A DNA stretch of 64,000 nt from JAAZBA01 sp964461815 (GTDB taxonomy: Bacteria; Bacillota; Clostridia; Oscillospirales; QAMX01): NCBI GenBank assembly GCA_964461815.1, contig CAYWVF010000006.1:61069-125068 (forward strand), in the 5' to 3' direction. The notes below the pieces were generated by a model that saw only the letters and a list, made by a program, of their open reading frames with translations, did not search any database and was not told where the DNA came from. Below are positions 1 through 9,045 of this stretch, one piece after another. Position numbers and translations under genes: made by a program. Numbering within the stretch: position 1 is the first letter of the stretch; every line of letters starts with the position of its first letter.

Positions 1-284
1 GCATTATGTGGGATCCTGTCCATAAATATCATCTGATATGCGGAAATTCTCAATACAGTGAGAACCTTTCTCGATATCTTATTCATCTTCAGGCTGGAAT
101 ACTTCGATATGCAATGATCGAGGAAAAGTCTGTTTTGAAGCGTGCCGAATACGATTGCAGTACATAACGCACTGTCACGCTTATCAAGTCCCGAAAGCTC
201 AAGTGCTTGCTTCAAAGCGAGATCGGAATATGCACCGTCCTCAATATCAAGCAGCAGTTTTACCGCCAATTCACGTGCATTCAC
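1..284 (-). CDS. rsmB: 16S rRNA (cytosine-C5) methyltransferase RsmB, N-terminal part
   Basis: Reading the minus strand from a GTG at 284 gives about 94 residues that run off the window edge. They match the NusB-like RNA-binding domain that begins RsmB/Sun: an N-A-R-E-L-A start, the VFGTLQNRLFLD segment, and the LRISAYQMIFMDRIP segment close to the family's LRLGAYQLLFLDRVP. RsmB methylates C967 of 16S rRNA using S-adenosylmethionine; the catalytic domain lies outside the window. The gene starts 4 bases after the stop of the zinc protease gene, so it belongs to the same operon. The def-fmt-protease-rsmB order is common in Clostridia. No strong ribosome site precedes the GTG, so the exact start is less certain than the identity. 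Confidence 0.85.
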   Translation of the reverse strand, partial: MNARELAVKLLLDIEDGAYSDLALKQALELSGLDKRDSALCTAIVFGTLQNRLFLDHCISKYSSLKMNKISRKVLTVLRISAYQMIFMDRIPHN

Positions 285-288
285 TGTA

Positions 289-993
289 TCAGTCACGTCT
301 TCTGCTGCCTCCAAACAATAATATAAGTCTGAGCATCTGCATTACAGCCATGAGCAGTGATGCCAGATACGTCATTGCCGCCGCACTCAGTACCTTTTTC
401 GCACCTGGTATCTCATCCGGCATCAGTGATCCTGTTTCATCAAGCGCAGCTATCGCACGTCTTGACGCATTATACTCTACCGGCAGTGTTATAAGCTGAA
501 AGGCTACTACCGCACCGAACAGCACGATACCGAAGGTCGCCAGCATTTCGGAATTAAAAACAAGCCCGAGCAATATCATCGGCCATGACAGGTATGAACC
601 TATCTTTGTCACCGGGATGATCACGCTTCGTATACGCATAGGTGTATAGTCGCAATCATTTTGTACCGCATGTCCTGCCTCGTGAGCAGCTACACCTATC
701 GCAGCAACAGACGTCGAGTTAAATACATTTTCCGACAATCGGATAGTATTTGACTTCGGATCAAAATGATCGGTAAGGTTTCCTGCCACAGGCTCTATGG
801 CTACATCGTATATTCCGTTCATCTCCAAGACCTTTCGTGCAGCCTGCGCACCCGTCAAGCCTTTATACGAGTAGACTTTTGAATACCTATTGAACGTTCC
901 GGATACTCTGACCTGCGCCCATAATGAGATCAAGATCGCCGGCAGGATCAAAACGATATAATAAAAATCAAATCCATAATAATAAGACGGCAT
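289..993 (-). CDS. YugP-type membrane zinc metallopeptidase
   Basis: A 234-residue membrane protein of the neutral zinc metallopeptidase family typified by Bacillus YugP. The HEAGH zinc motif (HExxH) is at residues 104-108, after a hydrophobic segment at about 9-29. Two or more further hydrophobic stretches occur at about 135-175 and 205-230, so the active site probably sits near the membrane. The family's substrates are not established. An AAAGGA ribosome site precedes the ATG. It lies between fmt and rsmB in a translation-related operon, which is conserved gene order rather than proof of function. Confidence 0.85.
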   Translation of the reverse strand: MPSYYYGFDFYYIVLILPAILISLWAQVRVSGTFNRYSKVYSYKGLTGAQAARKVLEMNGIYDVAIEPVAGNLTDHFDPKSNTIRLSENVFNSTSVAAIGVAAHEAGHAVQNDCDYTPMRIRSVIIPVTKIGSYLSWPMILLGLVFNSEMLATFGIVLFGAVVAFQLITLPVEYNASRRAIAALDETGSLMPDEIPGAKKVLSAAAMTYLASLLMAVMQMLRLILLFGGSRRRD

Positions 994-1005
994 AATATTC
1001 CTTTC

Positions 1006-1938
1006 TTATTTCAGATCGAAGCACTTCGGAAGCTCATGTCCTCTGCAATAGTCCTCAGCATTCATTCTTCTGCTTCCCGGTGCCTGTATCTGTTCTATTC
1101 TTACAGCCTCACCTGCTCCGCAGGCTACTACAATGCCTCCCTTACCGGCACTAATCACCGTACCGGGTGCTGCGCACTCGCTTATATCGCACTTGTGTAC
1201 ATCAAACAGCTTATACGTATCGGCTCCGCATTTTGTAAACGCACCGGGCCACGGATACGTACCTCTGACGAGGTTGATTATACTGCCGGAATCTCTATTC
1301 CAATCTATCTGTGCATCCTCTTTTTTCAGCATCGGTGCATATGTGGCTTTATCATGCTCCTGCGGTGTTCTTGCAAGCTTGCCATTCTCGATAAGCTCCA
1401 CCGTTTTCAGTATAATGTCCGCACCGAGCTTAGACAGCTCATCATGAACATCACTTGCAGTGTCCGTAGCCTTTATCACATATTCTGCCTGCTGTATTAT
1501 ATCTCCTGCGTCAAGCTCTCGTGCCATATACATAGTCGTAACTCCGGTCTTTTCCTCACCGTTTATCACCGACCACTGTATCGGAGCCGCACCTCTGTAT
1601 TTAGGAAGAAGCGATGCGTGAATATTGATGCATCCATGCTTTGCACTGCGAAGTGCGTAGCCCGGAAGCAATCTGCCGTAAGCCGCAACAACGATCAATT
1701 CGGGTGACAGCTTTTCAAGCAGCTCTTTTTGTGAACCCTCTCTGAAGGTTTCAGGCTGATACACAGGGATATCATGCTTTACCGCACATTCCTTTACAGG
1801 TGAAAAGGTCATTTTCATTCCTCTGTTTTTCGGTCTGTCAGGCTGAGTAAACACAGCGATAACGTCATGACCGGCTTCGATAAGTGCTTCAAGCGGAGCT
1901 ACAGCGAACTCCGGTGTACCCATATATACAATCTTCAT
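1006..1938 (-). CDS. fmt: Methionyl-tRNA formyltransferase
   Basis: Transfers a formyl group from 10-formyltetrahydrofolate to initiator Met-tRNA in the cytoplasm. The 310-residue length is typical. The N-terminal Rossmann-like domain opens with MKIVYMGTPEFA. The folate-binding and catalytic segment with N105, H107 and the SLLPKYRGAAPIQ motif is present, followed by D143 in the LDAGD loop. The C-terminal OB-like domain covers about residues 205-305. It lies directly after def, so the enzymes that add and remove the N-formyl group are encoded together. No residue expected to be essential is missing. Confidence 0.96.
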   Translation of the reverse strand: MKIVYMGTPEFAVAPLEALIEAGHDVIAVFTQPDRPKNRGMKMTFSPVKECAVKHDIPVYQPETFREGSQKELLEKLSPELIVVAAYGRLLPGYALRSAKHGCINIHASLLPKYRGAAPIQWSVINGEEKTGVTTMYMARELDAGDIIQQAEYVIKATDTASDVHDELSKLGADIILKTVELIENGKLARTPQEHDKATYAPMLKKEDAQIDWNRDSGSIINLVRGTYPWPGAFTKCGADTYKLFDVHKCDISECAAPGTVISAGKGGIVVACGAGEAVRIEQIQAPGSRRMNAEDYCRGHELPKCFDLK

Positions 1939-1955
1939 AAATATTTCGATCCTCT

Positions 1956-2420
1956 TTATCTCTCGTCAGGCTCAAGATATCTTATCACCTTGTCAACAAA
2001 CAGTACACCATCCAGATGATCCAGCTCGTGACAAACTATTCTTGCGGCAAAGTCCTTAGCTTTAAGTTCAAACTGTCTGCCGTTTCTGTCATATGCACGT
2101 ACAACGACCTTTGTCGGACGCTTTACGATACCGTAAACCTTTGGAACGCTCAAGCATCCCTCTGAGTCCTCAGCCTCGCCCTCAGCACTGATTATCTGAG
2201 GATTCACAAGCTCGTATATCTTGCCCTCTTCAGGCTCGACTACGACAGCCTTACGAAGTATACCCACCTGAGGTGCGGCGATCCCGACTCCGTTCTCCTT
2301 ATGCATCGTTTCTATCATATCATCCAACAGATCTGCAAGCTTTTTATCGAAATTTGTTACGTCTCTGGACTTTTTTCTCAGCAGATCGTCACCTTTTTTT
2401 ACTATCTTTCTTGTTGCCAC
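1956..2420 (-). CDS. def: Peptide deformylase
   Basis: Removes the N-formyl group from nascent proteins. All three family motifs are present: GVGIAAPQVG at residues 44-53, EGCLS at 87-91 (metal-ligand Cys89) and HELDH at 131-135. I place the start at the GTG at 2420 because the resulting MATRKIV matches the usual deformylase N terminus. The frame is open to a TTG at 2435, just after the priA stop, but the ribosome site is weak for either. The protein is 154 residues, of the short iron-dependent type. It is the middle gene of priA-def-fmt. Confidence 0.93.
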   Translation of the reverse strand: MATRKIVKKGDDLLRKKSRDVTNFDKKLADLLDDMIETMHKENGVGIAAPQVGILRKAVVVEPEEGKIYELVNPQIISAEGEAEDSEGCLSVPKVYGIVKRPTKVVVRAYDRNGRQFELKAKDFAARIVCHELDHLDGVLFVDKVIRYLEPDER

Positions 2421-2439
2421 GCTTTTCACATCCAATTTT

Positions 2440-4905
2440 TTAGTAGTATATATCTATATAGACGCTTACCTTTCTGTTCCTGTTAGCTTCAATCAGCACA
2501 GTCTCCGCCATATCGTGAAGCTGTGCATTGTCATGAAGTCTCAGCGTTACTATATATCTGTATCTGTTATTCAGTTTAAAAATCTCTGCCGGTGCAGGTC
2601 CTAACACTTCCACATAATGCTCACTGTATCTTTCACGACAAATCGATTGCAGCATAGCCTTTAAATCATTTGCCGCAGATATTACATCAGTCACTGTAAG
2701 CCCCGAAACCGTCAGCCGCCACAAATTGTAAAACGGAGGCAGCTTCAACGCTCTGCGCTGCTGTAGCTCAGACTCATAAAAAGCCCAGAAATCCTGTTTC
2801 TGTGCAGCTTTTATAACATTATTTTCCGGAGTCATCGTCTGTATTACAGCGCAGCCCTTTTTCATTCTTCGTCCCGAGCGTCCCACCACCTGCATAATCA
2901 ATGCAAATGCCTGCTCCGAGCCCTTATAATCGCCTGTATACAGCATCATATCAGCATCCAGTACGCCCGAAAGCGTGACATTTTCGAAGTCCAGACCCTT
3001 TGCGATCATCTGAGTACCGATGAGCACATCAGCCTCACCGTTTCCAAATCTTTCAAGCAGCTTACGATGAGAATCCTTACGCATCGTTGAATCCGAGTCC
3101 ATTCGTATGACTCTGACTCCCGGAAGCTTTTCCTCTAGCTCACGCTCTGCCTCCTGCGTTCCGATCCCTATCTGCTCCATATATCTGCTGCCGCACTGTG
3201 GACACTCTCTGAGCATTGGCTCGGAGTATCCGCATTGATGGCACATCATCCTGCCGTTTTCGCTATGATATGCAAGTGACACACTACAGCTTTCACATGA
3301 CGGAACATAACCGCATTCCATGCATCTGAGTGATTTGCTCGTACCTCTCCTGTTCAGCATCAGTACAGCCTGGCAGCCTTGCTCTACAGACTCAGTCGTG
3401 AGCTTAAGAAGCTCAGGTCCGAATGCGCCGGTATATCCACTGCTGAACGCACTACGCATATCCGAAACCAGTACCTCAGGCAGTGTTGCTTCGCCGTAAC
3501 GGTTCTCCATAGAAAAGAATGCATATTCTCCGACTCTGGCACGATATGCGCTATCCATAGATGGAGTGGCTGAGCCTAACAGAAGAAGTGCATTATTTTT
3601 GTAGCAAATGTATTTTGCCACATCTCTGGCATGATACCTCGGCGGCTCGTCCGATCTGAACGTATGCTCATGCTCCTCGTCTATGACTACCAGTCCTATA
3701 TTCTTTAGCGGAGCAAATACAGCTGACCTCGTTCCGATAACCACACGAGCCTTCCCCTCACGTATTCTCTTCCACTCGTCATAACGCTCTCCCACAGATA
3801 GCGCACTGTGCATAACTGCAACGCAGTCACCGAACTCGGCATAAAATCGTGTCACCATCTGAGGTGTCAGTGAAATTTCAGGTACAAGCATCATTGCCGT
3901 TTTACCGATACTCAGTACATACTCGATAAGCTTTATATATACATGTGTTTTTCCGCTTCCCGTAACTCCGAAAAGCAATGCTGTACCTGTTTTTCCAGAT
4001 TCAAGGTACGATTTTAACCCCGAATACGCCTTTTTCTGACTTTCATTCAGCTCTGTTTTAACTTTATCTATTTTTGAAAATTCAGGTCTTCTGAAGACCT
4101 CGATCTGAGCCTGAGCCAACAAGCCCTTGCGTAAAAGTGACTTTACAGGACTGTCGCTCACGCCGGTATAATACATTATTTCCTTTGCCGTCGCACCATT
4201 GCTTGTATAAAGGAATTCAAGCACCTTTTTCTGTGCCGCATTCTTGCATTCGCACACACCGTTATCGAAAAGCTCATATGCATCTTCCGATAAACTCAGT
4301 ATTTTCGCTGTTTTGTCCTTTACCGATGTATCTGCCTCGACAACGCACGATACATAGCCCTTTGCTACCAATGCTTTCAGCGTTTTCTCGGAAAACATTG
4401 GTGTCATCGTCTCCAGCTCCTGAAAGCTCATCGGATCACGAGATGATCTCAGCACCTCCATAAGTGCGAGCTCCTCTATACTAACTTCGTTCTCCGATTC
4501 AAATTTCAATATACCGCCGTTCAGTGCGTATCTTACATGCAGCTTATACCATATTCCGGCAGGCAGCATCGCCCGTACTATGCTGTAATACGTACAATGC
4601 AATCTGCGGCGAAGATGTGCAGCCAGCTTTATTGAATCCTCATCCAATACAGGCTCATTATCCAGTACACTTCCGATAAACTTGAGCTTTATGCTTTCAT
4701 TTTTCGGTTCATCCATTATCATCAACACTATAGCCTCACGCATAGTGTTTCCCTTACCAAAAGGAACGGCTACACGCATACCCGGTCTGAGGCTTTTCCA
4801 CTGCTCATATTCCGCAAAATAATCATACAGCCTGTCTGCACTCAGATTTATTCCGTCTATTGCAACACGTATAACCTTTCTCTCAAGCCTTGATGCTTCC
4901 GGCAT
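2440..4905 (-). CDS. priA: Primosomal replication restart helicase PriA
   Basis: A 3'-to-5' superfamily 2 helicase that reloads the replisome at abandoned forks. The 821-residue protein has an N-terminal DNA-binding region (about 1-110), a winged-helix region (about 140-270), Walker A GVTGSGKT at 313-320 and the DEEH box at 409-412. A paired zinc-binding region of CxxC motifs lies at about 520-575 (CMECG, CESC, CHQCG, CPQCG). Motif VI, QVVGRSGR, is present downstream. The length is usual for Firmicutes. It starts 6 bases after the rpoZ stop, with a GGAG site overlapping that stop. Confidence 0.96.
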   Translation of the reverse strand: MPEASRLERKVIRVAIDGINLSADRLYDYFAEYEQWKSLRPGMRVAVPFGKGNTMREAIVLMIMDEPKNESIKLKFIGSVLDNEPVLDEDSIKLAAHLRRRLHCTYYSIVRAMLPAGIWYKLHVRYALNGGILKFESENEVSIEELALMEVLRSSRDPMSFQELETMTPMFSEKTLKALVAKGYVSCVVEADTSVKDKTAKILSLSEDAYELFDNGVCECKNAAQKKVLEFLYTSNGATAKEIMYYTGVSDSPVKSLLRKGLLAQAQIEVFRRPEFSKIDKVKTELNESQKKAYSGLKSYLESGKTGTALLFGVTGSGKTHVYIKLIEYVLSIGKTAMMLVPEISLTPQMVTRFYAEFGDCVAVMHSALSVGERYDEWKRIREGKARVVIGTRSAVFAPLKNIGLVVIDEEHEHTFRSDEPPRYHARDVAKYICYKNNALLLLGSATPSMDSAYRARVGEYAFFSMENRYGEATLPEVLVSDMRSAFSSGYTGAFGPELLKLTTESVEQGCQAVLMLNRRGTSKSLRCMECGYVPSCESCSVSLAYHSENGRMMCHQCGYSEPMLRECPQCGSRYMEQIGIGTQEAERELEEKLPGVRVIRMDSDSTMRKDSHRKLLERFGNGEADVLIGTQMIAKGLDFENVTLSGVLDADMMLYTGDYKGSEQAFALIMQVVGRSGRRMKKGCAVIQTMTPENNVIKAAQKQDFWAFYESELQQRRALKLPPFYNLWRLTVSGLTVTDVISAANDLKAMLQSICRERYSEHYVEVLGPAPAEIFKLNNRYRYIVTLRLHDNAQLHDMAETVLIEANRNRKVSVYIDIYY

Positions 4906-4911
4906 TACGGC

Positions 4912-5142
4912 TTACTCCGCACTGTTTTCACTCTCGGACTCAGCTTCATTTGTTTCGGGAACTACTTTAACTCTTCCCGCTGCTATCTCACGCATTGCAA
5001 GCGTTACGGGCTTATCCTCGAGTGATACCATATTATCCTCTGCATCCTGCGATATCTTACGTGCTACCTGTGCAGTCACGTTTACCATAAGGTATCTGTT
5101 TTTTATATTCTTTAAAAGGTCATTCATAGAAGGATTAAGCAT
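4912..5142 (-). CDS. rpoZ: RNA polymerase omega subunit
   Basis: A 76-residue omega subunit that helps assemble beta-prime into RNA polymerase. The family core is visible: the NRYLMVNVTAQVARKI segment near residues 15-30 and the PVTLAMREIAAGRV segment near 45-58. The C terminus is a short acidic tail rich in Glu and Ser. An AAGGAG site lies about 10 bases before the ATG. The remA-gmk-rpoZ-priA order is classic Firmicutes synteny. Confidence 0.95.
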   Translation of the reverse strand: MLNPSMNDLLKNIKNRYLMVNVTAQVARKISQDAEDNMVSLEDKPVTLAMREIAAGRVKVVPETNEAESESENSAE

Positions 5143-5149
5143 TTTTTAG

Positions 5150-5719
5150 TTACTCCTTATTTATTTTTATATTATTTATTATATCGCAAATCCTGTTTGC
5201 GGCGCACTCTACCTCATCGTTTACTACCTGATAGTCAAACTCATCCGCACACGTCAACTCATACTCGGCTCTCTTCAGCCTGTTTATGATCTTCTCCTCC
5301 GTCTCGGTTCCTCTTCCTCGAAGTCTTCTTGCAAGCTCCTCGGTAGACGGCGGCAGTATGAATATCAGCACTGCCTCAGGCATTGCACGTTTGATCTGAC
5401 GTGCTCCCTCAAGCTCGATCTCAAGCAGAACATCATGTCCTGCTTCAAGCTCAGCTTCGACCGGAGCTCTCGGTGTGCCGTAGCTTGAGCTGACATAGGT
5501 TGCATGCTCAAGCAGCTCATTATTTTCCACCATGTCGTCAAATTTCTGCTTTGTTATGAAGCAGTAATTTACACCGTCGATCTCGCCGTCTCTCGGTGCT
5601 CTTGTCGTAACACTCACGGAGAAGTAAAACTCTCTCATCGTTTTCAGCAGTGAGACTACAGTACCCTTACCTACGCCGGACGGCCCACATACTACTATCA
5701 ATTTTCCACGTTCACTCAT
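5150..5719 (-). CDS. gmk: Guanylate kinase
   Basis: Phosphorylates GMP to GDP with ATP. The start at 5719 is supported by an AGAGG site 9 bases upstream; the frame remains open further upstream into remA, but that part (TVTVITIP...) is not family-like. From this start the P-loop GPSGVGKGT is at residues 12-20. The GMP-binding TTRAPRDGEIDGVNY segment and the lid region RLRGRGTETEE follow. The length of 189 residues is normal. It begins 4 bases after the remA stop, indicating translational coupling. Confidence 0.95.
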   Translation of the reverse strand: MSERGKLIVVCGPSGVGKGTVVSLLKTMREFYFSVSVTTRAPRDGEIDGVNYCFITKQKFDDMVENNELLEHATYVSSSYGTPRAPVEAELEAGHDVLLEIELEGARQIKRAMPEAVLIFILPPSTEELARRLRGRGTETEEKIINRLKRAEYELTCADEFDYQVVNDEVECAANRICDIINNIKINKE

Positions 5720-5723
5720 CAGC

Positions 5724-5999
5724 TCAGACCTCTTCTTCCTCTTCATCGGGATCGTTATCACCGTCACGGTCATAAAGCCTGTTAGCTACCGTCTCCGGGT
5801 GTATAGCAGAGAGAACCACGTGATCGCTGTCCATAACTATGACAGCACGAGTTCTTCTTCCGTATGTAGCATCGATCAGCACGCCCTTGTCACGTGCTTC
5901 CTGAATTATACGCTTTATCGGCGCCGATTCGGGACTCACTATAGCTACGAGCCGACTCGCCGACACCATATTTCCAAATCCTATATTTATAAGCTTCAT
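5724..5999 (-). CDS. remA: RemA-family DNA-binding regulator (DUF370)
   Basis: A 91-residue RemA/YlzA-like protein, known in Bacillus as an oligomeric DNA-binding activator of matrix genes. MKLINIGFGN, SPESAPIKRII and the ATYGRRTRAVIVMDSDHVVLS region are all recognisable. The ATG at 5999 is chosen because GGAGG lies 5 bases before it; an in-frame GTG at 6011 overlaps that ribosome site. The C terminus is unusually acidic (a run of Asp and Glu). It sits between yicC and gmk as in many Firmicutes. The regulon in this organism cannot be told from the window. Confidence 0.93.
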   Translation of the reverse strand: MKLINIGFGNMVSASRLVAIVSPESAPIKRIIQEARDKGVLIDATYGRRTRAVIVMDSDHVVLSAIHPETVANRLYDRDGDNDPDEEEEEV

Positions 6000-6023
6000 T
6001 ATATCCTCCACATAAGAATACGA

Positions 6024-6902
6024 CTACTCTATATTCTGAACCTGCTCCCTGATCTTCTCGATCTCTGCCTTGATCTCAAGCACATAATTTGTGATCGTGA
6101 TATCGGAGCACTTCGAACCAATGGTATTTGTTTCACGATTAAACTCTTGTACAAGAAAATCGAGCTTTCTTCCCACAGGCTCATCCGCTTCAAGTATTGT
6201 CTTGAGCTGAGCGATATGACTCTTCAACCTGACTATCTCCTCATCAACGGCACATCTGTCTGCAAAAATTGCGGTCTCGGTAAGCAGCCTTGTCTCATCA
6301 TACTGAGCACCGTTCAGAAGCTCTCTTATATTCTCCTCGAGCTTAGCTCTGTAATCCCTTACGCTTTCCGGAGCACGGAGCTCTATCGCATCAACACGCT
6401 CACTTATCGTTTCCGCTCTGCTTCTGATATCATCCTTCATTTTTTCGCCTTCACGTATACGCATTGCATTGAAATCCTCAAGTGCAGCCTTCAATACACT
6501 CAATACGTCAGCCGTCAGCTTATCTGCATCAAGCTCGGCTCTTTCAAGCTCGATTACATCTGGGAATCTGGCAAGAGATGTGACTGAAATATCGTCCTTT
6601 AAATTATATTCGGCGCACATTTCTCTTAAGCCGTTCAGATATGCCTCGAAAACATTCTTATTCACCTTTACAACGGTATCGTCAGAGCCGGAATTATCTA
6701 TTGTTACAAATATATCGATCTTTCCTCTGGATGCAATACCGGCAGCTGCCTTTTTTACCGGATCCTCCAGGAACATATACTGTCTGCCTGCTTTCACCGT
6801 ACAGTCAAAATATCTGTGGTTTACGCTTTTCAGCTCCACTGTGATATTTACTCCGTCGAAAATATCCGAAGCTCTGCCATAGCCTGTCATACTCTTTATC
6901 AT
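6024..6902 (-). CDS. yicC: YicC/YloC-family endoribonuclease
   Basis: A 292-residue member of the YicC/YloC family, whose members act as endoribonucleases in E. coli and Bacillus. The N-terminal MIKSMTGYGRA and LKSVNHRYFD signatures are intact. The C-terminal DUF1732 region holds the KLDFLVQEFNRETNTIGSK motif. I start at the ATG at 6902, where the family signature begins; an AAAGGA site lies 13 bases upstream, a little far. The gene precedes remA and gmk, which is the standard neighbourhood. Confidence 0.93.
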   Translation of the reverse strand: MIKSMTGYGRASDIFDGVNITVELKSVNHRYFDCTVKAGRQYMFLEDPVKKAAAGIASRGKIDIFVTIDNSGSDDTVVKVNKNVFEAYLNGLREMCAEYNLKDDISVTSLARFPDVIELERAELDADKLTADVLSVLKAALEDFNAMRIREGEKMKDDIRSRAETISERVDAIELRAPESVRDYRAKLEENIRELLNGAQYDETRLLTETAIFADRCAVDEEIVRLKSHIAQLKTILEADEPVGRKLDFLVQEFNRETNTIGSKCSDITITNYVLEIKAEIEKIREQVQNIE

Positions 6903-6953
6903 TATATCAGCACGATCCTTTCGTATTATAAACATTTTCAGAATGCGGAAAAC

Positions 6954-7481
6954 TTAGTTTCTGTTACCGCTATTATACAAATGTCTTCTGAGTCTCTGCA
7001 TGTAATATGTAATAAGCTTAGTCAGTCCGATATCATATACCGCAAATGCTGCACTTCCGACGACTATCAGCACCCAAAGCACAGGGAAGCTCTCCGGTAT
7101 AAACTCCGTAAAAAGCTTTATCATCAAAAAATACATTGCAACAACGGATACATTAAATATCGCAAGCTTTATTATCCATTCTGGTATCAGCTTTCCTATT
7201 CTCTCTATCAAGCTTTTGACGATTGGGTAATGTCCGAAAAAGGCGGTAAACATAAGCACGTTTCCCTTATCAGGCACGATCAAAAACGAGAGCAGCACAG
7301 TTATAGCGTAGCATACCGACGCATATTTTACTCCGCATTCGATGACCGGGATAAACATTATCACTCCTGCCACGGCTACAAATGTAAGTCTCACGGTCGG
7401 CATGATGCTTGATGCATACAAAAATACTATCGCAAGTGCCGAAATTATTGCAGGTAAAGTTATTTTTATATTTTTATTCAT
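6954..7481 (-). CDS. Unknown multi-spanning membrane protein
   Basis: A 175-residue protein that I do not recognise with confidence. It has about five strongly hydrophobic stretches (roughly residues 8-25, 31-50, 55-70, 100-120 and 130-155) and a short basic C terminus containing MQRLRRHL. Size and topology resemble small substrate-binding S components of ECF transporters, but no decisive motif is seen. It starts 12 bases after the DnaJ-like gene and is probably co-transcribed with it. Confidence 0.7.
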   Translation of the reverse strand: MNKNIKITLPAIISALAIVFLYASSIMPTVRLTFVAVAGVIMFIPVIECGVKYASVCYAITVLLSFLIVPDKGNVLMFTAFFGHYPIVKSLIERIGKLIPEWIIKLAIFNVSVVAMYFLMIKLFTEFIPESFPVLWVLIVVGSAAFAVYDIGLTKLITYYMQRLRRHLYNSGNRN

Positions 7482-7493
7482 CCTATACCTATC

Positions 7494-8111
7494 CTAGCAG
7501 CAAGGTATGAGATCTCCGCCCATACACTCACAGCAGCAGTCAGCACATATGAGTGAGCTACAGCAGTCGCACGTACTCATACCATTTATATTACCGTTTT
7601 GACGGTATTGCATTCCCATATTATTTAAGCTTGCCAATGCATTTCTATATTCAAGGTTTCCCGGCTCCATATTTACAGCCGTCTGGAGATAGCTTCTCGC
7701 CTCATCGTACCATCCGCGCTTAACGTTCAGACTTCCCATAAGGAAATACCATTCTGCATTGTGATTTGACGAAGCATTGAGCATCTGCTCTGCCGCATCA
7801 AGGTTTCCCATCATTATCAGCTGTCTGACTCTGCTGTATCCGGATGAGCTGCCGTAGCCCGTATAGGATGAACCACCGCTCCTGCCATATGAAGAGCCTC
7901 CATATGATGATGTGCTTCCCTGACCGCTTCTCTCCTTCATTATCAAATCGTACGCCTCGTTGATCTCCTTCATCTTTTCCTGTGCGAGATCGGCAAGGGG
8001 ATTATTTACATAATTATCGGGATGATACTTGCGTGCAAGATCTCGATATGCCTTTTTTATCTCATCATCAGTCGAATTTCTCGAAACTCCCAATACTTTA
8101 TATGGATCCAT
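7494..8111 (-). CDS. Small DnaJ-domain protein with cysteine-rich tail
   Basis: A 205-residue protein with an N-terminal J domain (residues 2-65). Its HPD tripeptide at 30-32 is the part that stimulates DnaK ATPase. A Gly/Ser/Tyr-rich linker follows (about 70-95). A helical TPR-like region contains EQMLNASSNHNAEWYFLMGS and EARSYLQTAV. The last 26 residues hold ten cysteines (CDCC, CADCCCEC, terminal CC). It lacks the DnaJ zinc fingers, so it is not the housekeeping DnaJ. The tail could bind metal or mediate disulfides; that is inference. An AGAGGAAA site precedes the ATG. Confidence 0.85.
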   Translation of the reverse strand: MDPYKVLGVSRNSTDDEIKKAYRDLARKYHPDNYVNNPLADLAQEKMKEINEAYDLIMKERSGQGSTSSYGGSSYGRSGGSSYTGYGSSSGYSRVRQLIMMGNLDAAEQMLNASSNHNAEWYFLMGSLNVKRGWYDEARSYLQTAVNMEPGNLEYRNALASLNNMGMQYRQNGNINGMSTCDCCSSLICADCCCECMGGDLIPCC

Positions 8112-8131
8112 TAATTTCCTCTTTCCTGGTA

Positions 8132-9004
8132 TTATAGTCTGTTTATACTGTTTTTCTTATCCCTACACTTCGTCATCACTTCATTCGTCACTGCAGGGAG
8201 ACCCAAATATATAATGTTTTTCAGTACCGCATCATACGATTTTACGTTCATCAACTCATATGATGCTGCGATCGACGCTTGCGACATCTCCAAGGTCTTG
8301 TTGATCGTATCACTCAGCTCCGCTTTATCCATATCACCGTATCTGAGCAGGATCGGATTATATGTACCGTTTTCACGATCCTCTTCCATATCGTCATATG
8401 CATCAAGTATATATATCCATCTTCCGAGCTGTCTCAATATCTCACGCACGATCCTTTCATTCAGAGGATCGTCACATATAAGAGACATCATTTCCATTGA
8501 GTCCGAAAACGCAGCTGCCGCCCTGTCAATAGATCGTTCCTTTCCGGCTTCAAGCTCACTTAGCTTCTTCAGTCCCTTTTCCGCACTTTCCGCAAGCTCA
8601 GGTCTGTACGACACGGCTCTTTTATATTTACCTTTCACCAAAAAGGCACATATTCTGTATATAATACATTTTAACCCTTTGTTATCGTTTATACCGTCTT
8701 TAAACTTCAAATATGTAAATAATATACTTGCATCTGCCGCAAATTCAAGCTCAGGTGTAATGCTTATGCAGCTCTTTTTTTTGAAGGGTGACACTATGCA
8801 GCGTTTTTCGCATCGCTCACACGTGCTTCCGTTTGCTCCGACTGCTATCATTGCAAGAAAGCACATATCAAATGTCAATGAAAGCCTCATCAGCAGTCCA
8901 TAGCGTTTCCCGATCGCATGGCATAATCCGCAATATATTGCTCTGAACGACTCAAAATCCTTGATCTTGAGCTCAGGCTTAAATGGTCTTACATATCCGG
9001 TCAT
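8132..9004 (-). CDS. DUF5685-type protein
   Basis: A 290-residue predicted helical protein resembling the Firmicutes DUF5685 family, of unknown function. Cysteine pairs occur at the start (C25 and C28 in YCGLCHAIG) and again at C62, C65 and C69 (CERCEKRC). They are spaced as if to bind a metal ion. An acidic segment, LDAYDDMEEDRENG, is visible near residues 200-213. It lies 20 bases upstream of the DnaJ-like gene. The assignment is by remembered family appearance, so it is moderately secure. Confidence 0.75.
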   Translation of the reverse strand: MTGYVRPFKPELKIKDFESFRAIYCGLCHAIGKRYGLLMRLSLTFDMCFLAMIAVGANGSTCERCEKRCIVSPFKKKSCISITPELEFAADASILFTYLKFKDGINDNKGLKCIIYRICAFLVKGKYKRAVSYRPELAESAEKGLKKLSELEAGKERSIDRAAAAFSDSMEMMSLICDDPLNERIVREILRQLGRWIYILDAYDDMEEDRENGTYNPILLRYGDMDKAELSDTINKTLEMSQASIAASYELMNVKSYDAVLKNIIYLGLPAVTNEVMTKCRDKKNSINRL

Positions 9005-9045
9005 TCTATAGTGCTTTCTCCGATAATTTCTTAATACTCATCCTA

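Noticed and set aside
1036..1707. Long plus-strand open frames opposite fmt, and similar frames opposite priA, recJ, rel and ligA
   Set aside because: They are shadows of strongly supported minus-strand genes: no ribosome sites, low-complexity Ser/Tyr/Cys-rich products and no recognisable domains.
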